This document shows, one piece after another, positions 1-11,181 of a DNA stretch of 63,990 bases. Made by a program: the position numbers and the translations under genes. Within the stretch, counting starts at the first letter, position 1. Every line of letters begins with the position of its first letter. Where the stretch lies: contig MU130512.1 in NCBI GenBank assembly GCA_015039465.1, positions 29,289 to 93,278 on the forward strand, given 5' to 3'. The notes under the pieces are model-generated. The model searched no databases and was not told the origin of the DNA. It saw only the letters and a list, made by a program, of their open reading frames with translations. The stretch comes from Phlegmacium glaucopus. Its lineage: Eukaryota; Basidiomycota; Agaricomycetes; Agaricales; Cortinariaceae.

Positions 1-202
1 TAGTATTTGGATTTCATCACTTTACGTCCCATCGTCCACTAATATCGCTGATAGACCTTCACGAGGTCTACCCATACTTAACATGCCACGTAGCCCAAAC
101 ACCTTTGAATTGCCTGCAGTTTTAATCCCTTTCCTTTTTCTCGCAACCATACCTAATTTACAATGATTACTAATATTTACTTTTCTTCTCGTACCATTTA
201 TT

Positions 203-1405
203 ATGCGTTCATTAACCACCTCATCTGCCAATTCTCACTTTATCACGCCCATTCCTAATTCATTATATAGTCATGCCAAAGACCCGCATACAACCTCACT
301 GACCTTAGTGACAAAATCATCTACGCCGTTGATCACATCATCAAGCCATGTACTTTCCCATCCCGTCATTTTCCAAGCCCCAGACGCTTTACAGCTCCAC
401 ATCCAACCACATAATCACCATCTATCCATAAACACTCAACGTCACATCCACAAAGTCCTACAAAAAGGATGGGCAGACGTCACCATTAATCGTTACTCAA
501 GCGCTTTACAAGAATTCATGCGCTTTTGCGATTTAGAAAACATCCCAAACCACTTCCGATTACCCGCTGACGAATTCGTCCTCTGTGCATTCGCAGCTTC
601 AAGCGCAGGAAAACATGCAGGAGACACCGCACGAGGAAAGATATCAGCCATTAAAGCATGGCATACCATCCATAACGTCGTTTGGAAAGGCAGCGCACGC
701 CTTCGTTATGTTCTTAATGGCGTTGACCGCCTTGCACCAGCTAAGTCCACAAAGCCACCACGCATGCCTATTAACGCTGCCATGTTAACTCAACTCATCA
801 ACGCACTCGATTTATCAAACCCTTTAGATGCTGCATTCGCTGCGTGCGCAGCCACCGCATTCTGGGGTCAGTGTCGCTTAGGCGAACTCTTACCCACTCG
901 CATCGCCGACTCATCTACTCTCCTTTTACCATCTCGCACTAACTTAAAAAGGTCCCCTCGTAACCCCTCAGCTTACATGCTCCATCTACCACACACAAAA
1001 ACCCATCACCGAGGTCAAGACGTGGTAATCGTCGAACAACAAGGTCCCATCAACCCCATATCGTTACTAAAAAACCACTTACACTTAAGCCATACCCCAC
1101 ACACGCTTCCCTTATTCGCTTATGCTACTCACGAAGGACACCAGTCATTCACTAAAAGAACTTTCCTCCGACGTTGCAACCTCATTTGGCATTCTTTAGG
1201 ATACCCACACACGACAGGCCACTGCTTCCGTATCGGCGGGACCACAGAACTTCTAGTCGCAGGAACCCCACCCGACGTGGTCAAGGCAATGGGCCGTTGG
1301 TCCTCAGACTCCTTCCATCGGTACTGGAGGTCACTCGACGATATCGTCCCTCAACACGCCCGCAACTTATCAATCAACCCACGAAAACGAAAAAATCCTA
1401 TCTAA
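203..1405 (+). CDS. Tyrosine recombinase (phage-integrase fold) of a retroelement
   Basis: A 400-residue open frame with the tyrosine recombinase catalytic set in order: Arg225 in QCRLGELL, Lys266 in HTKTHH, His340 and Arg343 in GHCFRIGG, Trp366 in GRWSS and the nucleophile Tyr374 in HRYWR. Residues 80-180 match the usual SAM-like DNA-binding part. Such enzymes cut and rejoin DNA through a phosphotyrosine link and integrate the circular DNA intermediate of DIRS/Ngaro elements. No stop or frameshift interrupts it, so the recombinase may still be functional. The start at 203 is the first ATG; the first 70 residues are Ser/Thr/His-rich and may not all be translated. The split repeats just downstream support the element type. 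Confidence 0.85.
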   Translation: MRSLTTSSANSHFITPIPNSLYSHAKDPHTTSLTLVTKSSTPLITSSSHVLSHPVIFQAPDALQLHIQPHNHHLSINTQRHIHKVLQKGWADVTINRYSSALQEFMRFCDLENIPNHFRLPADEFVLCAFAASSAGKHAGDTARGKISAIKAWHTIHNVVWKGSARLRYVLNGVDRLAPAKSTKPPRMPINAAMLTQLINALDLSNPLDAAFAACAATAFWGQCRLGELLPTRIADSSTLLLPSRTNLKRSPRNPSAYMLHLPHTKTHHRGQDVVIVEQQGPINPISLLKNHLHLSHTPHTLPLFAYATHEGHQSFTKRTFLRRCNLIWHSLGYPHTTGHCFRIGGTTELLVAGTPPDVVKAMGRWSSDSFHRYWRSLDDIVPQHARNLSINPRKRKNPI

Positions 1406-1457
1406 ACCGCCCTTTTGGGGTTAGACGATGGCGTTACCGTCGTCTGGGCGATTTTTG

Positions 1458-1606
1458 GGGGTTAGCCGCCGGCACCCCATCGGTCCTTCGCCCTAGAGTT
1501 TTCGACGACTTTCCGCTCGTCAAAACTCCTCACCCACATCCACTGCTAACAGGCCCTTATATTATACATTCAGTTACTCCTCGTAGCGCGAACTAGTGTA
1601 CGAGAT
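1458..1606 (+). repeat. Split direct repeat, copy B1
   Basis: 149 bp beginning GGGGTTAGCCGCC and ending GTGTACGAGAT, identical by eye to 1796-1944 (offset 338 bp). It starts about 50 bp after the recombinase stop codon. Confidence 0.85.
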
Positions 1607-1795
1607 GGCATCACATGACGAAGGCGTGCGAACCTTCTCGTGAACAATAGCATACGAGGTCCTTTTATATTTACTCGCTCTTCTCACTACAACTACCAAT
1701 TCCCGTCTTCATCTCCTTACCACAATTCATTTCTACTATATCACACTCGTTCTTTTCCCTCCCGCCCTCACCTGATACAGCAGAGTAGGATCGTT
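1607..1795 (+). other. A2 segment between the split repeats
   Basis: 189 bp of unique sequence between the two direct repeats. In an Ngaro-type element this should match the A1 sequence at the far left end of the element, which lies outside the window. No gene is visible. Confidence 0.5.
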
Positions 1796-1944
1796 GGGGT
1801 TAGCCGCCGGCACCCCATCGGTCCTTCGCCCTAGAGTTTTCGACGACTTTCCGCTCGTCAAAACTCCTCACCCACATCCACTGCTAACAGGCCCTTATAT
1901 TATACATTCAGTTACTCCTCGTAGCGCGAACTAGTGTACGAGAT
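1796..1944 (+). repeat. Split direct repeat, copy B2 and element right end
   Basis: Second copy of the 149 bp repeat. The match with 1458-1606 ends at 1944, which I take as the right terminus of the element. Confidence 0.8.
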
Positions 1945-2044
1945 ACTGCATCATAGCCACTACTATTTTTGGGTGTTTGTCACAAACAAAGGCGCACAAA
2001 TTCAATGCGAAATTTTTGAAAACGTCTACAGATATAAGAACTGG

Positions 2045-2185
2045 AAGCAAACTCTAGCAAACTTGGAGTACACTGGTCGATCGCAGCAGGAACAAAATTC
2101 CGCAGCTGACTACTTGGTGATATATGAGGTTGTATAATAGAATAAAACTTACTACAGCCCGTAATAGCATTGTAAGCTAGATACG
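2045..2185. repeat. Dispersed repeat, copy 1 (pairs with 6451-6615)
   Basis: Shares GCAGCAGGAACAAAATTCCG, GACTACTTGGTGAT and AATAAAACTTACTA with 6451-6615. The second copy has about 30 extra bases (an AGCCACACAGCGAAATATAAG segment). The nature of the repeat is unknown; it could be a small MITE or an old LTR piece. Confidence 0.6.
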
Positions 2186-2207
2186 TTTTTGAGTATATGT
2201 CAGTCAG

Positions 2208-2256
2208 GCTTGTCATGACCCGGGTCTGACGAGGTCAGACCCAGGTCATGACAAGC
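2208..2256. repeat. Near-perfect 23 bp inverted repeat (hairpin)
   Basis: Arms 2208-2230 and 2234-2256 pair with one mismatch around a 3 nt loop; the core reads TCATGACCCGGGTC. It lies outside any gene and could be a collapsed pair of transposon ends. Confidence 0.75.
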
Positions 2257-2805
2257 TGATGCGGTTAACCTGGGACTGAACTATGACTTAGACAGATTTC
2301 CATCAAGAATCTGATTCACACACATTTCACAGTATCGTGTCAGAACGGCAACAGCCATTCCAAACAAATAAAATTGTGGCTTTGATTCGGATACTGCCTA
2401 CTGCAGAATTGAGGGTTTGCCAACGCCGGAGGCCAGTTAATTGGCACAAGGTATCTCAGCGGACACCGGGTGACATCAACCGAATCATGTAGAGTATCTC
2501 CTAAATAATACCAAGCAAACTAGTTCGAAATGTTCACTTGAATCACTTCCAGTCAAAAGGCTTTGTGATAACTTCAAGGTGTACTACCCTTAGGTCGGAA
2601 TTCTGTTCGATAGCTTCAATAACGAATCGATCACATCATTGAATTTGGGCCCAGATGGGTTGCTCGAACTTGACTGATTGAAAAAATAAGAAGTCGCGCA
2701 ATTGGGAGCCAGGATCCACGAACAAGAGCACAGGCTTTCGAGGAAGCGAAGTGATTCTGGACCTCTGCAGGAAACACGGGTTGACCATGGAGAACAAGCT
2801 TTTTT

Positions 2806-2910
2806 TTTTTGTTTTTTTTTTTGTCAATTTAGGTCTTCGGAACTTGGTTCCATGCAGACTTTACACACTTATTTAACGAACTAAGCTACTGAGGCCCCCA
2901 ATGCCTGAGG
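2806..2910 (-). mobile_element. Short 3' end of a LINE (same family as 45479-47069)
   Basis: Reading the minus strand, a diverged copy of the LINE 3' end leads into a poly(A) tract, seen on the plus strand as T-runs at 2808-2822. The stretch TGTCAATTTAGGTCT and CCATGCAGAC match the tail of the larger LINE. It is probably a very short 5'-truncated insertion. Confidence 0.5.
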
Positions 2911-3468
2911 AGAACAAGCTTATGTACCTTCGTCACGGTTTGTTGGGTGCACCACCTTGCGCATGACTTTCCAAATTTATACTCTAGCTTAGTACAAGGC
3001 ACTTTTCTTGTTTACTACTTGCACAGCTGCTGGTAATTTTGTTGGCCAATGAGTGTTTGAAAACAACCTTAGCTATTCATTATGACTTGGGACCTTTCAG
3101 CACAGCCTTGACCAACATTCTCAGCACCAACGTTCTCAGCAAGTTCTCAAGTATTGACCTTACTTTTAAATTCAAGTACTTCTAAGTACTTATATAGTGG
3201 CTGTCTAGGAGAGATTAGTGTAGAATGCACCGCAAGCCATTGCGAACCAAAAAAAAAGTATAAGAATGAAAACATACATTTTCTCGCCGTATTCCAATGA
3301 TACTAATCGAGGAATGTGGAAGATACGATTCAAAAGTCAAGGGTATATCAAGGGTAAATATACATAGGTAGTTAATAAGTGACGACAGATAAAGAATGAT
3401 ACATACATACATAAAGTTTACAAAGTTCGAAACATTACATTACTTTAGAAAACGAACAATGTGTTTTA
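2911..3468. other. No gene seen
   Basis: AT-rich intergenic DNA downstream of the DUF1399 gene. No coding, repeat or RNA signal recognised. Confidence 0.5.
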
Positions 3469-6341
3469 TCAGCCTCCTCCTCCACAACCCCCTCCTCCTC
3501 CACAACCACCGCCTCCTCCACAACCGCCTCCTGCACCTCCTCCACAACCGCCACCCCCTCCGCAGCCACCACCACCTCCACATCCGCCTACACGAATTCA
3601 GCACTCATATAAAATAAGAAAAAAGAAAGAAGGCTCACCACTGCCATTACCTCCACATGCTGCGCCTCCACCGGCAGTTCCCCCACAACCCACGCCTCCA
3701 TTAAACCCTCCAATCCCACATGATCCAGCAGGATCAATCACAGACCCACCTGCAGCCACACAGCCACCCCCTAAACCAATGCCCCCACCATAGAATATCG
3801 GTACTGGAACCAAAAATGGGTATCCATATCCATATCCATATCCATACCCCCCATATCCATATCCATATGCCGACCTCGCGTTTATTCCAGAATTTTGATC
3901 ACGAGAAGTTCGAAGATGTGGAGAAGTTTGAAGATGGGGAGGATGAAGAGTCGAAAGATAAACCGGTCGGTTTCGATCAACCTTACCGCTATTATCTTTA
4001 GCAGTTTGTTTCGCAGCTTTTTCAGCAGCTTTCTGGACGTCGTGTTCTCTTTTGCGCGCTAGGCTTTCATACTTGCGCATCGCGAGTTTGTGGGCGCGTT
4101 TGTTCGTGGATTGGAAGTGTACAGCGTTGTGATCGCTAGGGTGGGTCGCAGAGAGCAAGTCTGGGCGGTTGAATGGTAGTAGATGAGAAGGTGGAACCTG
4201 ATTCTCTGCGCCGGCGATGAGTCGAACCAGTTTTGATCCTATGCTATCACCAGGGATGGGACAACCACAATGACTGTATTGTACGTGAAACCGTTCCTGT
4301 TGGGGTTCTATCAGTCGTCGATGAATTCAAATCAAAATAATCAATTCACCTTCCACGCCTCACAGGTTATATCAAATGCAGAAGATAACTGCAGTCCTTC
4401 GACTTTATCATCACTGGAAAGAGCATCATCAGATAATTTTCAAAACAAACATATAGAAAAACAAATATGACTCACTGGTCAATGAAGCGACCGACATATT
4501 TGGTACAATCAGACTTATATTTATCAGAAATAAGCTGGTGCGTGTGCCAAACGAGATCTATATCCAAAGTTGGCACGAAGAATGTGGCCGGAGATGAAGC
4601 CATGAGATCCAGGAAGCTAACAAATTATTGATAAGGTTTGACATAAGATAATAAACTATAAGGGAAACGAACGCGTGATACCGAGAAATGGCATGTTGGA
4701 GCGCAAGTTCATCGCCCGCATAGTCGAAAAAACCAGGACCAGTCCATCCCAACTCGTACATTTTATTTACAAATGAACTTTGGCGGAGAACCTTCGGTCA
4801 ACCATTATCGAACAGTAAGACAAAAACTATAAGATGGATGGTGTTTAGAACTTACAGCACCTGCTAGTTCCACTGAATAGGCTTTGTCATCGACATAGGC
4901 ACTCAATATTCTTGAGGTTCTGAGAGAGAGAGAGAGAGAGATAAGCACACAGATCGGAGAGACATAGTGTAACGTCTAGACGTACAGGCGACGTGAAGGA
5001 CCCACTTGAGATGTCAATATCTTACCCTTCAATGTTGACAGAGAGTACTCGGCAAATTTGATCATATCAACAACCGAATTCTCGTTGATGTGCCCAGATT
5101 GGCTTGGAGTGTATACTTTTGCTCTCTTACAAATTTTAGCTTTGATGTCGGAACCGATAACAGCAGCAGATGGGGAAGAAGGATTAAACAATGTTCCTCT
5201 GCTCAATAAATGAGAAAGCGGATGGAGGGGAATTCTGTAGAGCAACTTACGGAAGAAAATGTTCGGGGGCGGAAACCAGATCTATGGCCATCTTCCGCAA
5301 TCCAAGTGTCTCTTTCGTTATCTCTTTTATACCACAATGTTGAGGACAAAATGTTGAGAATTTCTGTTGCAGGTAGCCAGATCCTTCGGGCGTCATCATA
5401 TCTGAATGGAAATTAATAAGAGATGATGTTAATGGAAATCAAGTTTAGATGTCGTACCAATAACGATATGAGCACGACATTGAGGACAACGAATCGTATG
5501 TTCAACCAATTTATGTGATGATTGTACGGGGTCGAAGGGGAGGACCGTCTTGTTATGCCAAAATTGCGACCTGGCTGGAGACGGTGGAGTTGATATTATA
5601 TATCGCAGCTGGTCATTCTAAACAGAATAGCTTTCCAGTTTGAACGAAAATGAGAAGAAAAAGAGGTAAAACAACTCACCAACGCAGTGGTGAAATGTGT
5701 TCCAATGACTTTCAAAATCTTACAAGCAGGAATTCTCATGCAGTCTTCTGTGTACCACCTTCTCCAAAAGATTAGCAGTCGGTTTTTGATCGCTAGCGAT
5801 CTGCGGACGTACATAGGATTCAACATATAAGCGTGCCATACCTTATTGAACAATTATCAGTGAGACGTATTTTTTGTTTCATTTTTAACGATCACATACC
5901 ATCAGAACATCGATCGGTGGAAGGGTCTCCTCCCAACTTTTCTGTGCATCCCGCAATTTCAATGCGTGGCACCAAACATCAAATCTACGATAAAGGAGGA
6001 AAGATGAATACGAAAAGTAACCAGGAACACAGATAGATAGATACAGACCGTTGAACAGCCAGTGCTACGAACCAAGCCCATCTTCTCTCGAGATCCGCCG
6101 GCATTTGTGGGATCGCTCCTTCTTGAAGTCCCTCCACCTGCTTCTTCAATTCGGCGAATGCATGTAAAAGAGCCAAATGAGCTTTGATTTGAGATATGTT
6201 CACGAGAGGCTCTGGTGTGCGCTGTGATCCAATGTTGAACTGCGTTGGAGCTGCATAAGTTGGTGGTGGCCCCGGAGCGTCCGAATTCCCAATAGTACTA
6301 TCTACTGCGGTGGAATAGGTTGGGGGAATTTGGTTTGCCAT
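3469..6341 (-). CDS. GRDP-like (DUF1399) glycine-rich domain protein, 13 exons
   Basis: Spliced on the minus strand from 13 exons (6341-6049, 5984-5900, 5841-5813, 5758-5680, 5617-5458, 5401-5251, 5198-4986, 4919-4856, 4791-4673, 4616-4476, 4413-4350, 4296-3639, 3587-3469), giving 2175 nt, exactly 724 codons plus stop. Introns are 51-66 bp, GT-AG. Family hallmarks are present: VWHAYMLNP near residue 127, a CPQCR pair near 206 and DLVWHTHQL near 419-427. The last 200 residues are low complexity: Gly-Tyr repeats, then a tail of Gly-Gly-Cys-type repeats. DUF1399/GRDP proteins occur in plants and fungi; their biochemical role is not settled, so none is claimed. It appears intact. The plus-strand (GA)n run at 4921-4940 is the pyrimidine tract of intron 7. 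Confidence 0.9.
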
Positions 6342-7254
6342 GGTTGTTCTGAATATTGATGATAAGGAGTGATGTTATAATCAACGAAGAGCACAGCCTG
6401 CACCTTACTGGGTACTGTGGCTGTTCTGACAGTTATAGCCGTACCTTGAAGCAAACTCTGGCAAACTCTGAGTAATAGTACACTGGCGGACCCGCAGCAG
6501 GAACAAAATTCCGCAGCTTAGCCACACAGCGAAATATAAGTCTCGTTGACTACTTGGTGATTTGTATAATAAAATAAAACTTACTAGCCCGTAATAATAG
6601 CTTTGTAACCCACAGATAAGTAAGGAAAGAATGATGCATTGGGTGATATATATGTCAGGTTGTTAGGCAAACTTATGACGTTATTCTGTTGCTGGTCACG
6701 GTCACATCATGGTCGCATGACCTCCAATCTTGACGAGTTCCATTTATGGAAATCGTTCTTTTTGTACCATAGCCCGTATCTTCGTTTTCGCGACTCACAA
6801 CAGCGGCGTGCGACCTTGGCATATCAGAGGGATGGGCGATTGGGAGTAGGGCTTCTGTTGCACATTCCATTGTCCATCAGGGTCCTAACCCCCGATTAAT
6901 ATTATTGAGATTCTGATTTCAACAGATCCCAGAGGGTCTCAGCAGATGAGGTTTTCACTGGCTTTTAACGACAAATAACAAATAACTTTGCTACCTTGTA
7001 GACTGGGAATCACTCAGTCCAGCTGATCCTCCGGACTGGCGGTGAGAATCCACCAACGAGTGGGGGGCTTTCAACCGGCAATAGGCACTCATATTTGTGG
7101 AGCAAGTTAGATGACAGTTACGTGGTACATCCTAAATACGCGCCATACAAAACCGAGGATTAGGATAACTATTTAACGACAGCTAGAACGCATTACGAAC
7201 TCGGTATGAACTGAAGGATTTATACATAAATGCGAATTTTGCGGAACCCTGGTA
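6342..7254. other. Intergenic, includes dispersed repeat copy 2
   Basis: Upstream region of the DUF1399 gene and downstream region of the 7255-8001 gene. Apart from the repeat at 6451-6615 nothing is recognised; short open frames here look random. Confidence 0.5.
6451..6615. repeat. Dispersed repeat, copy 2 (pairs with 2045-2185)
   Basis: Same core as 2045-2185 with an internal insertion of about 30 bp. The orientation is the same. Confidence 0.6.
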
Positions 7255-8001
7255 CTAGGTATACTCTGACGATATTGCCGAGGATATCGTGATCTCAAAC
7301 TGCTTGATAATTGTTTCTTCGTCGATCTTGACTGTAAACAGGGGCGGCTGGAAGATCGTGCCCATGGAAACCCGTGCCAGTTTGCAAGGCGGACTAGGAT
7401 TGCATACACTACAGCAGCACCCGATGAAAATTGGATCATCTGGATCATCTCTGGGGACCCAAGACGCTTCATAGCCACCATACGGACGAGAACTGGTGGG
7501 TATGACGGTCAAAACTTGCTCTCGGTCTTGTGCACCACCGCCCTCCAAAAAGATGAAACCGGGAGCTAACTCTCCAACGGCGGGAGCGTAGCAGACCCCA
7601 AGGATATCTATTCCGTTCGCGTTGATTATCGACCTGAATTTGTCAAAGAAATCGGCGGAAGGCGGGGGAGGGAGAGAGGTAGGGTTGTCGGTGAACCTGT
7701 GTTCAAATTCACCACCAGTGGAGTACCAGCGATCTGCAACGATATTGACAGACGCGTCCAAGGTCGGCATAGTGCTGTTGTTGGTTGTAACCATGCGCTC
7801 TCCGTCCATAAGAAGGTAGTGGCGGTGGACAAGGCAAGTGCCGTACCGGCCTGCATTTTCCCCTTCCGAGAATAAGGGCGCAAGCTGGGAAAAGAGTTGC
7901 CTACGAGTGATACCGGCAGAATTGAGCTGCTCGTTGAAAAGTGTGTCCGCGTCTCCAACAGGAAGAAGGCTGTTGTACTTGGCGACATCAAATTGATTCA
8001 T
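7255..8001 (-). CDS. Uncharacterised single-exon protein
   Basis: A 248-residue frame starting MNQFDVAKYN. The frame stays open for 61 codons further upstream, but the start at 8001 is preferred: the extension is not protein-like, and a TATA-like CATATAAAC lies about 95 bp upstream on the minus strand. There is no signal peptide or membrane segment. Visible features are a YGTCLVHRHY stretch, a proline run (LPPPPSADF), a FLEGGGAQDREQ segment and a CCCSVC cysteine cluster near residue 205. I do not recognise a domain and assign no function. Codon use and length suggest a genuine host gene. Confidence 0.65.
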   Translation of the reverse strand: MNQFDVAKYNSLLPVGDADTLFNEQLNSAGITRRQLFSQLAPLFSEGENAGRYGTCLVHRHYLLMDGERMVTTNNSTMPTLDASVNIVADRWYSTGGEFEHRFTDNPTSLPPPPSADFFDKFRSIINANGIDILGVCYAPAVGELAPGFIFLEGGGAQDREQVLTVIPTSSRPYGGYEASWVPRDDPDDPIFIGCCCSVCNPSPPCKLARVSMGTIFQPPLFTVKIDEETIIKQFEITISSAISSEYT

Positions 8002-9609
8002 GATAGTTGTTGGAAATGGAGAGAGCGATTCGGGCAACGGTGGTTTCGGTTGGAAATGGATCCACAGCAAACTTTCTACAGGACAAAGGTTGTTTATATG
8101 AATGAGCCTTAAGCCTGAGCTTAAATATGAAAGTACGTCTAACCTCCGAGATGGCCTACCCTTCAGACGAATCAAGCAGAGCAAGGTTGAATGTGCCTTC
8201 CACCCTGCAGCAGGTATGCCTCAAGGCCTCAACCGTGAACATATCATATCGATGTGATAAATTTAGTGTGGTCGCCATTTAAATCCTTCTCGGGGCCCGC
8301 ACAAGATCATCGATGTTTTAAAACACGAATCCTTGTGTGCTAGAAGCAGGATGTACGGTAAACCGATCATTGATTATCGATTACTGTTGAATATTTGAAT
8401 CATGGCTAAATTTGTGTGCTTGCAAAGTGTGACCAATTTCGAACATTAAATGGACAGATTTTGGGGACACTTTTGCCCTTCAGGGAGCAAAAAAAAATCT
8501 TGAGGCCCTGAGGTGGACCAGAAGACTTGGTCGTAATTCATCAGTAAGTACTCTCAGATCAAGAAGGCTCTCATTCTTTTGCGCAGTCATTTGAATGTGG
8601 AGAAAGAGTGAAGTGAAATTTGTCTTTCAGCCAAACACATACCGATTTGACCCACCTACTAGGAAAGGCAATAGGATTACTGCTCCAGCCCAAGAAAAAT
8701 TGCCCGAAAAGGTTGGTAGCTTCCAGAACTTGGCCATCCTCACTGTTCGCGAACCAATCGCCACCTATACGCCCCATCAACGATTAGCCTTTAACGATCC
8801 CAATCACAATATGAGTCAAGATACAATTATATCCCGATCACCAGGTTGCACGCTGTTTCTCTAGGGAGGCGATACAGCTCTGCAGGTAAATATGAAACTC
8901 CAAAATACCCCTCTGCCCTAATTAATCCGGGCGAGGTAGCAAATTCTCGGCTTCCCTTTCGCCCATATAGACAGGTTTAAAAGTTATTTCACTGGCACGG
9001 TCCGTCGTTCGACCACCTAAAGAACAAATGAAAAGCCCCCTGCATCAGATTTGTGGCGTGGGTCTTCTTGTTTGTACCTGTGTATCTTTGTAGCGATGTG
9101 TACCTTACTGTACTGCGAAACCAGATGCACTGCAGTCTAAGTTTCACTTTCCGACACGTTTTCCGCGAATGATCTTCAGGTGTCTATTAACCTCTGTTTA
9201 CTTCATTCAAACTTCTTATACTGATATCATTGTAGTCGGGTCAAAACGATCGAGAATAAATAACTGCAGGGGACCCAATACTGTGCAGGCAGTAGAATAT
9301 TATACTCTATCTACATTAATCTACCCTGACCTGGGGTTGCCAAACAGGGGGAAATTGTTGTTCCTGGGATTGCAATTTAACTTTAGGTATTAAATGTACT
9401 ACCTATCGTTCTATGAGTCAATATACACGACATGCAGGATAATTTCCCTCTGTTGAATTGTCATCTCGCTCCTCTGCGATTGAGCTCTCAAAGGGCAGTA
9501 GGAGGGGTGGAAGGGGAGGGATATGCGGAAGGTTTAGGCTCAGTGAAACAGGAGCCATTCCTTCCTCCATCGAAGTACCATTTCTATCGCAGTCTGGAAT
9601 TTAGAATGG
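8002..9609. other. No gene seen
   Basis: Contains the likely promoter of the 7255-8001 gene (minus-strand TATA-like motifs near 8095 and 8125). Otherwise 1.5 kb without recognisable coding sequence; the short frames at 8595-8864 and 9169-9393 have no family resemblance. Confidence 0.45.
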
Positions 9610-11181
9610 TTAAGTTCTCCAAGGAGGCAAGCAATGTTTCCGAGAAAAAAACTTGCCATCTTTATCCCCTCTAACTGTTTCCTGTGATATTCTTCGACAT
9701 AATATAATGAGTAACAATGAAAAGCTCTGCAAAAGTGGTAGTCATCACTGAGGCAAGTCAATTTTTTCAATATTTATCGAGTACTCACACAGAACGACAT
9801 GATGATAAGCACGGGTAGGATCGTGAATAGGTCTGAAAAATATCTAACTTGGTCAGTGAACGGAGATTTATCCAAGGAGAAGAACCTATAGTTGCTCCTA
9901 CAAAATATTTTCGAGTCAACTTTTTGTCAACTTTACTATTTCTACAGAATATGAATCTTACCGAAACCAGCCGGCGCGCCTGGAAGGTTTGCCCTGATGG
10001 ATGTGAAAGCAAATAATGCCCCGACAGGAACCACGAACATCTCTGCATAAATTTTGTGCGGTCGATATACAAGAGTCGCAGCAGAGATCGTTAAAAAAGC
10101 TGTGGCGGTCAGCCCTAGGAAGACGAAGAGAAAATGTTTTGTCAATTTGACTCATGCTAACGACCTCATGCGACTCACAATTCGTAACTGCTACGACAAT
10201 TACAAATATTACCGTGGCCCTTGCCCTCCTGATTATCAAATAAAGGAGAAGATTCTGTTCCAGAGCGTTGTAATTCACTTCACTGCTCAGAAGCGATATT
10301 TCAAAGTTTCTGCTCTAAAGTGTAAGCCACATTCTCCCACCGGGCCGCACACTTACACTGCAATACCAAAGGAATCGGATATTTTCAATGCACTGATAAC
10401 ACCGGTTTCCACATTGCGGGTATACAACAAAAATGGAGCCAGGTACCTAATAGTTTTGATAAAGATGTAAGTCATCGATGTTTGGGTTGTTACAGGAGTT
10501 AAAGGCATACACATCAAATGGGTAGCTCTGTATCGTTGATTGTTCTGCGATTTTTTGCAGCTCGAGATTCTCTTTCGAGGCAATCAACTTCGTCACAGTC
10601 CTGAAAGAAGGATTTGGGATGATCAGATTAAGACAAATTTGGGTGCTGTTCATTCGGAACGCCGGCGTGTCCGCTGGTTGTGCAGTCCATGAAGGACTGC
10701 TCGTGTCCAGGAGCGTGCTACATGTAACCAAGAAGCACAGAAATTCATCGTATCGGCTGAACAATACATGGCTTTGTTACTCACGCAGATAGATAAATAT
10801 CGGTGACAAAAGCCGCTTCTGACGAGCAGTTAATGGACGTCAGTTCTGGATACCAGTTCATGACTATTATTCGCGATATTGGATCCACAGAGGTAACCTC
10901 CGCTGTAAGGCTGACCTAAGTTCACGTTTCTGTTAGTTAGAACCTACACCTTTATCAGATGGAAATTCCAAAGTGCGCACATCTGGTGACAATATATCAT
11001 CAAGACTTCTGGTTGGAGCTTGAAATTGCATAGGCTTGACTGTCAGGTGCAATGCGGCGATTACAAAAGCAACCAAACATAATGTGATGAAAGCGATCCA
11101 GTAGAGGCAAAATTTTGAAAAATCACTACGAATACAAATTCGGGATATAAAAGTGTTGTTGGTTCGGAATGCGCTGGCCAT
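9610..11181 (-). CDS. DUF4436 multi-pass membrane protein, 9 exons
   Basis: Spliced from exons 11181-10950, 10902-10785, 10717-10511, 10446-10357, 10312-10179, 10114-9962, 9897-9886, 9832-9789 and 9726-9610: 1107 nt, 368 codons plus stop. The protein has an N-terminal membrane segment (CLYWIAFITLCLVAF), a central extracytoplasmic part with YPFDVY, and three or four C-terminal membrane segments around FVVPVGALFAFTSI and NLPGAPAGFGATID, which are typical of DUF4436. Family function is unknown. Exon 7 is only 12 nt long, yet it restores the conserved GFGATID. The first intron is ambiguous: a 47 bp intron (10949-10903) or a 32 bp alternative (10947-10916) both keep frame. It appears intact. Confidence 0.85.

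Larger units (their letters stand above)
1..1944 (+). mobile_element. 3' part of an Ngaro/PAT-like tyrosine-recombinase retroelement
   Basis: The segment holds a tyrosine recombinase gene followed by a 149 bp direct repeat, a 189 bp spacer and a second, apparently identical copy of the repeat. Ngaro and PAT elements of the DIRS group have split direct repeats arranged A1-ORFs-B1-A2-B2. Here 1458-1606 would be B1, 1607-1795 A2 and 1796-1944 B2. The A1 copy and the reverse transcriptase/RNase H gene would lie left of the window, so the element is seen only in part. A Crypton (recombinase only) is the alternative, but Cryptons do not carry this repeat layout. The right boundary at 1944 is where the two repeat copies stop matching. 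Confidence 0.7.

Noticed and set aside
3461..3793. Proline-rich plus-strand open frame
   Set aside because: It is the antisense of the Gly/Cys-repeat exons of the DUF1399 gene.
4921..4940. (GA)n microsatellite
   Set aside because: It is the pyrimidine tract before the acceptor of intron 7 of the DUF1399 gene.
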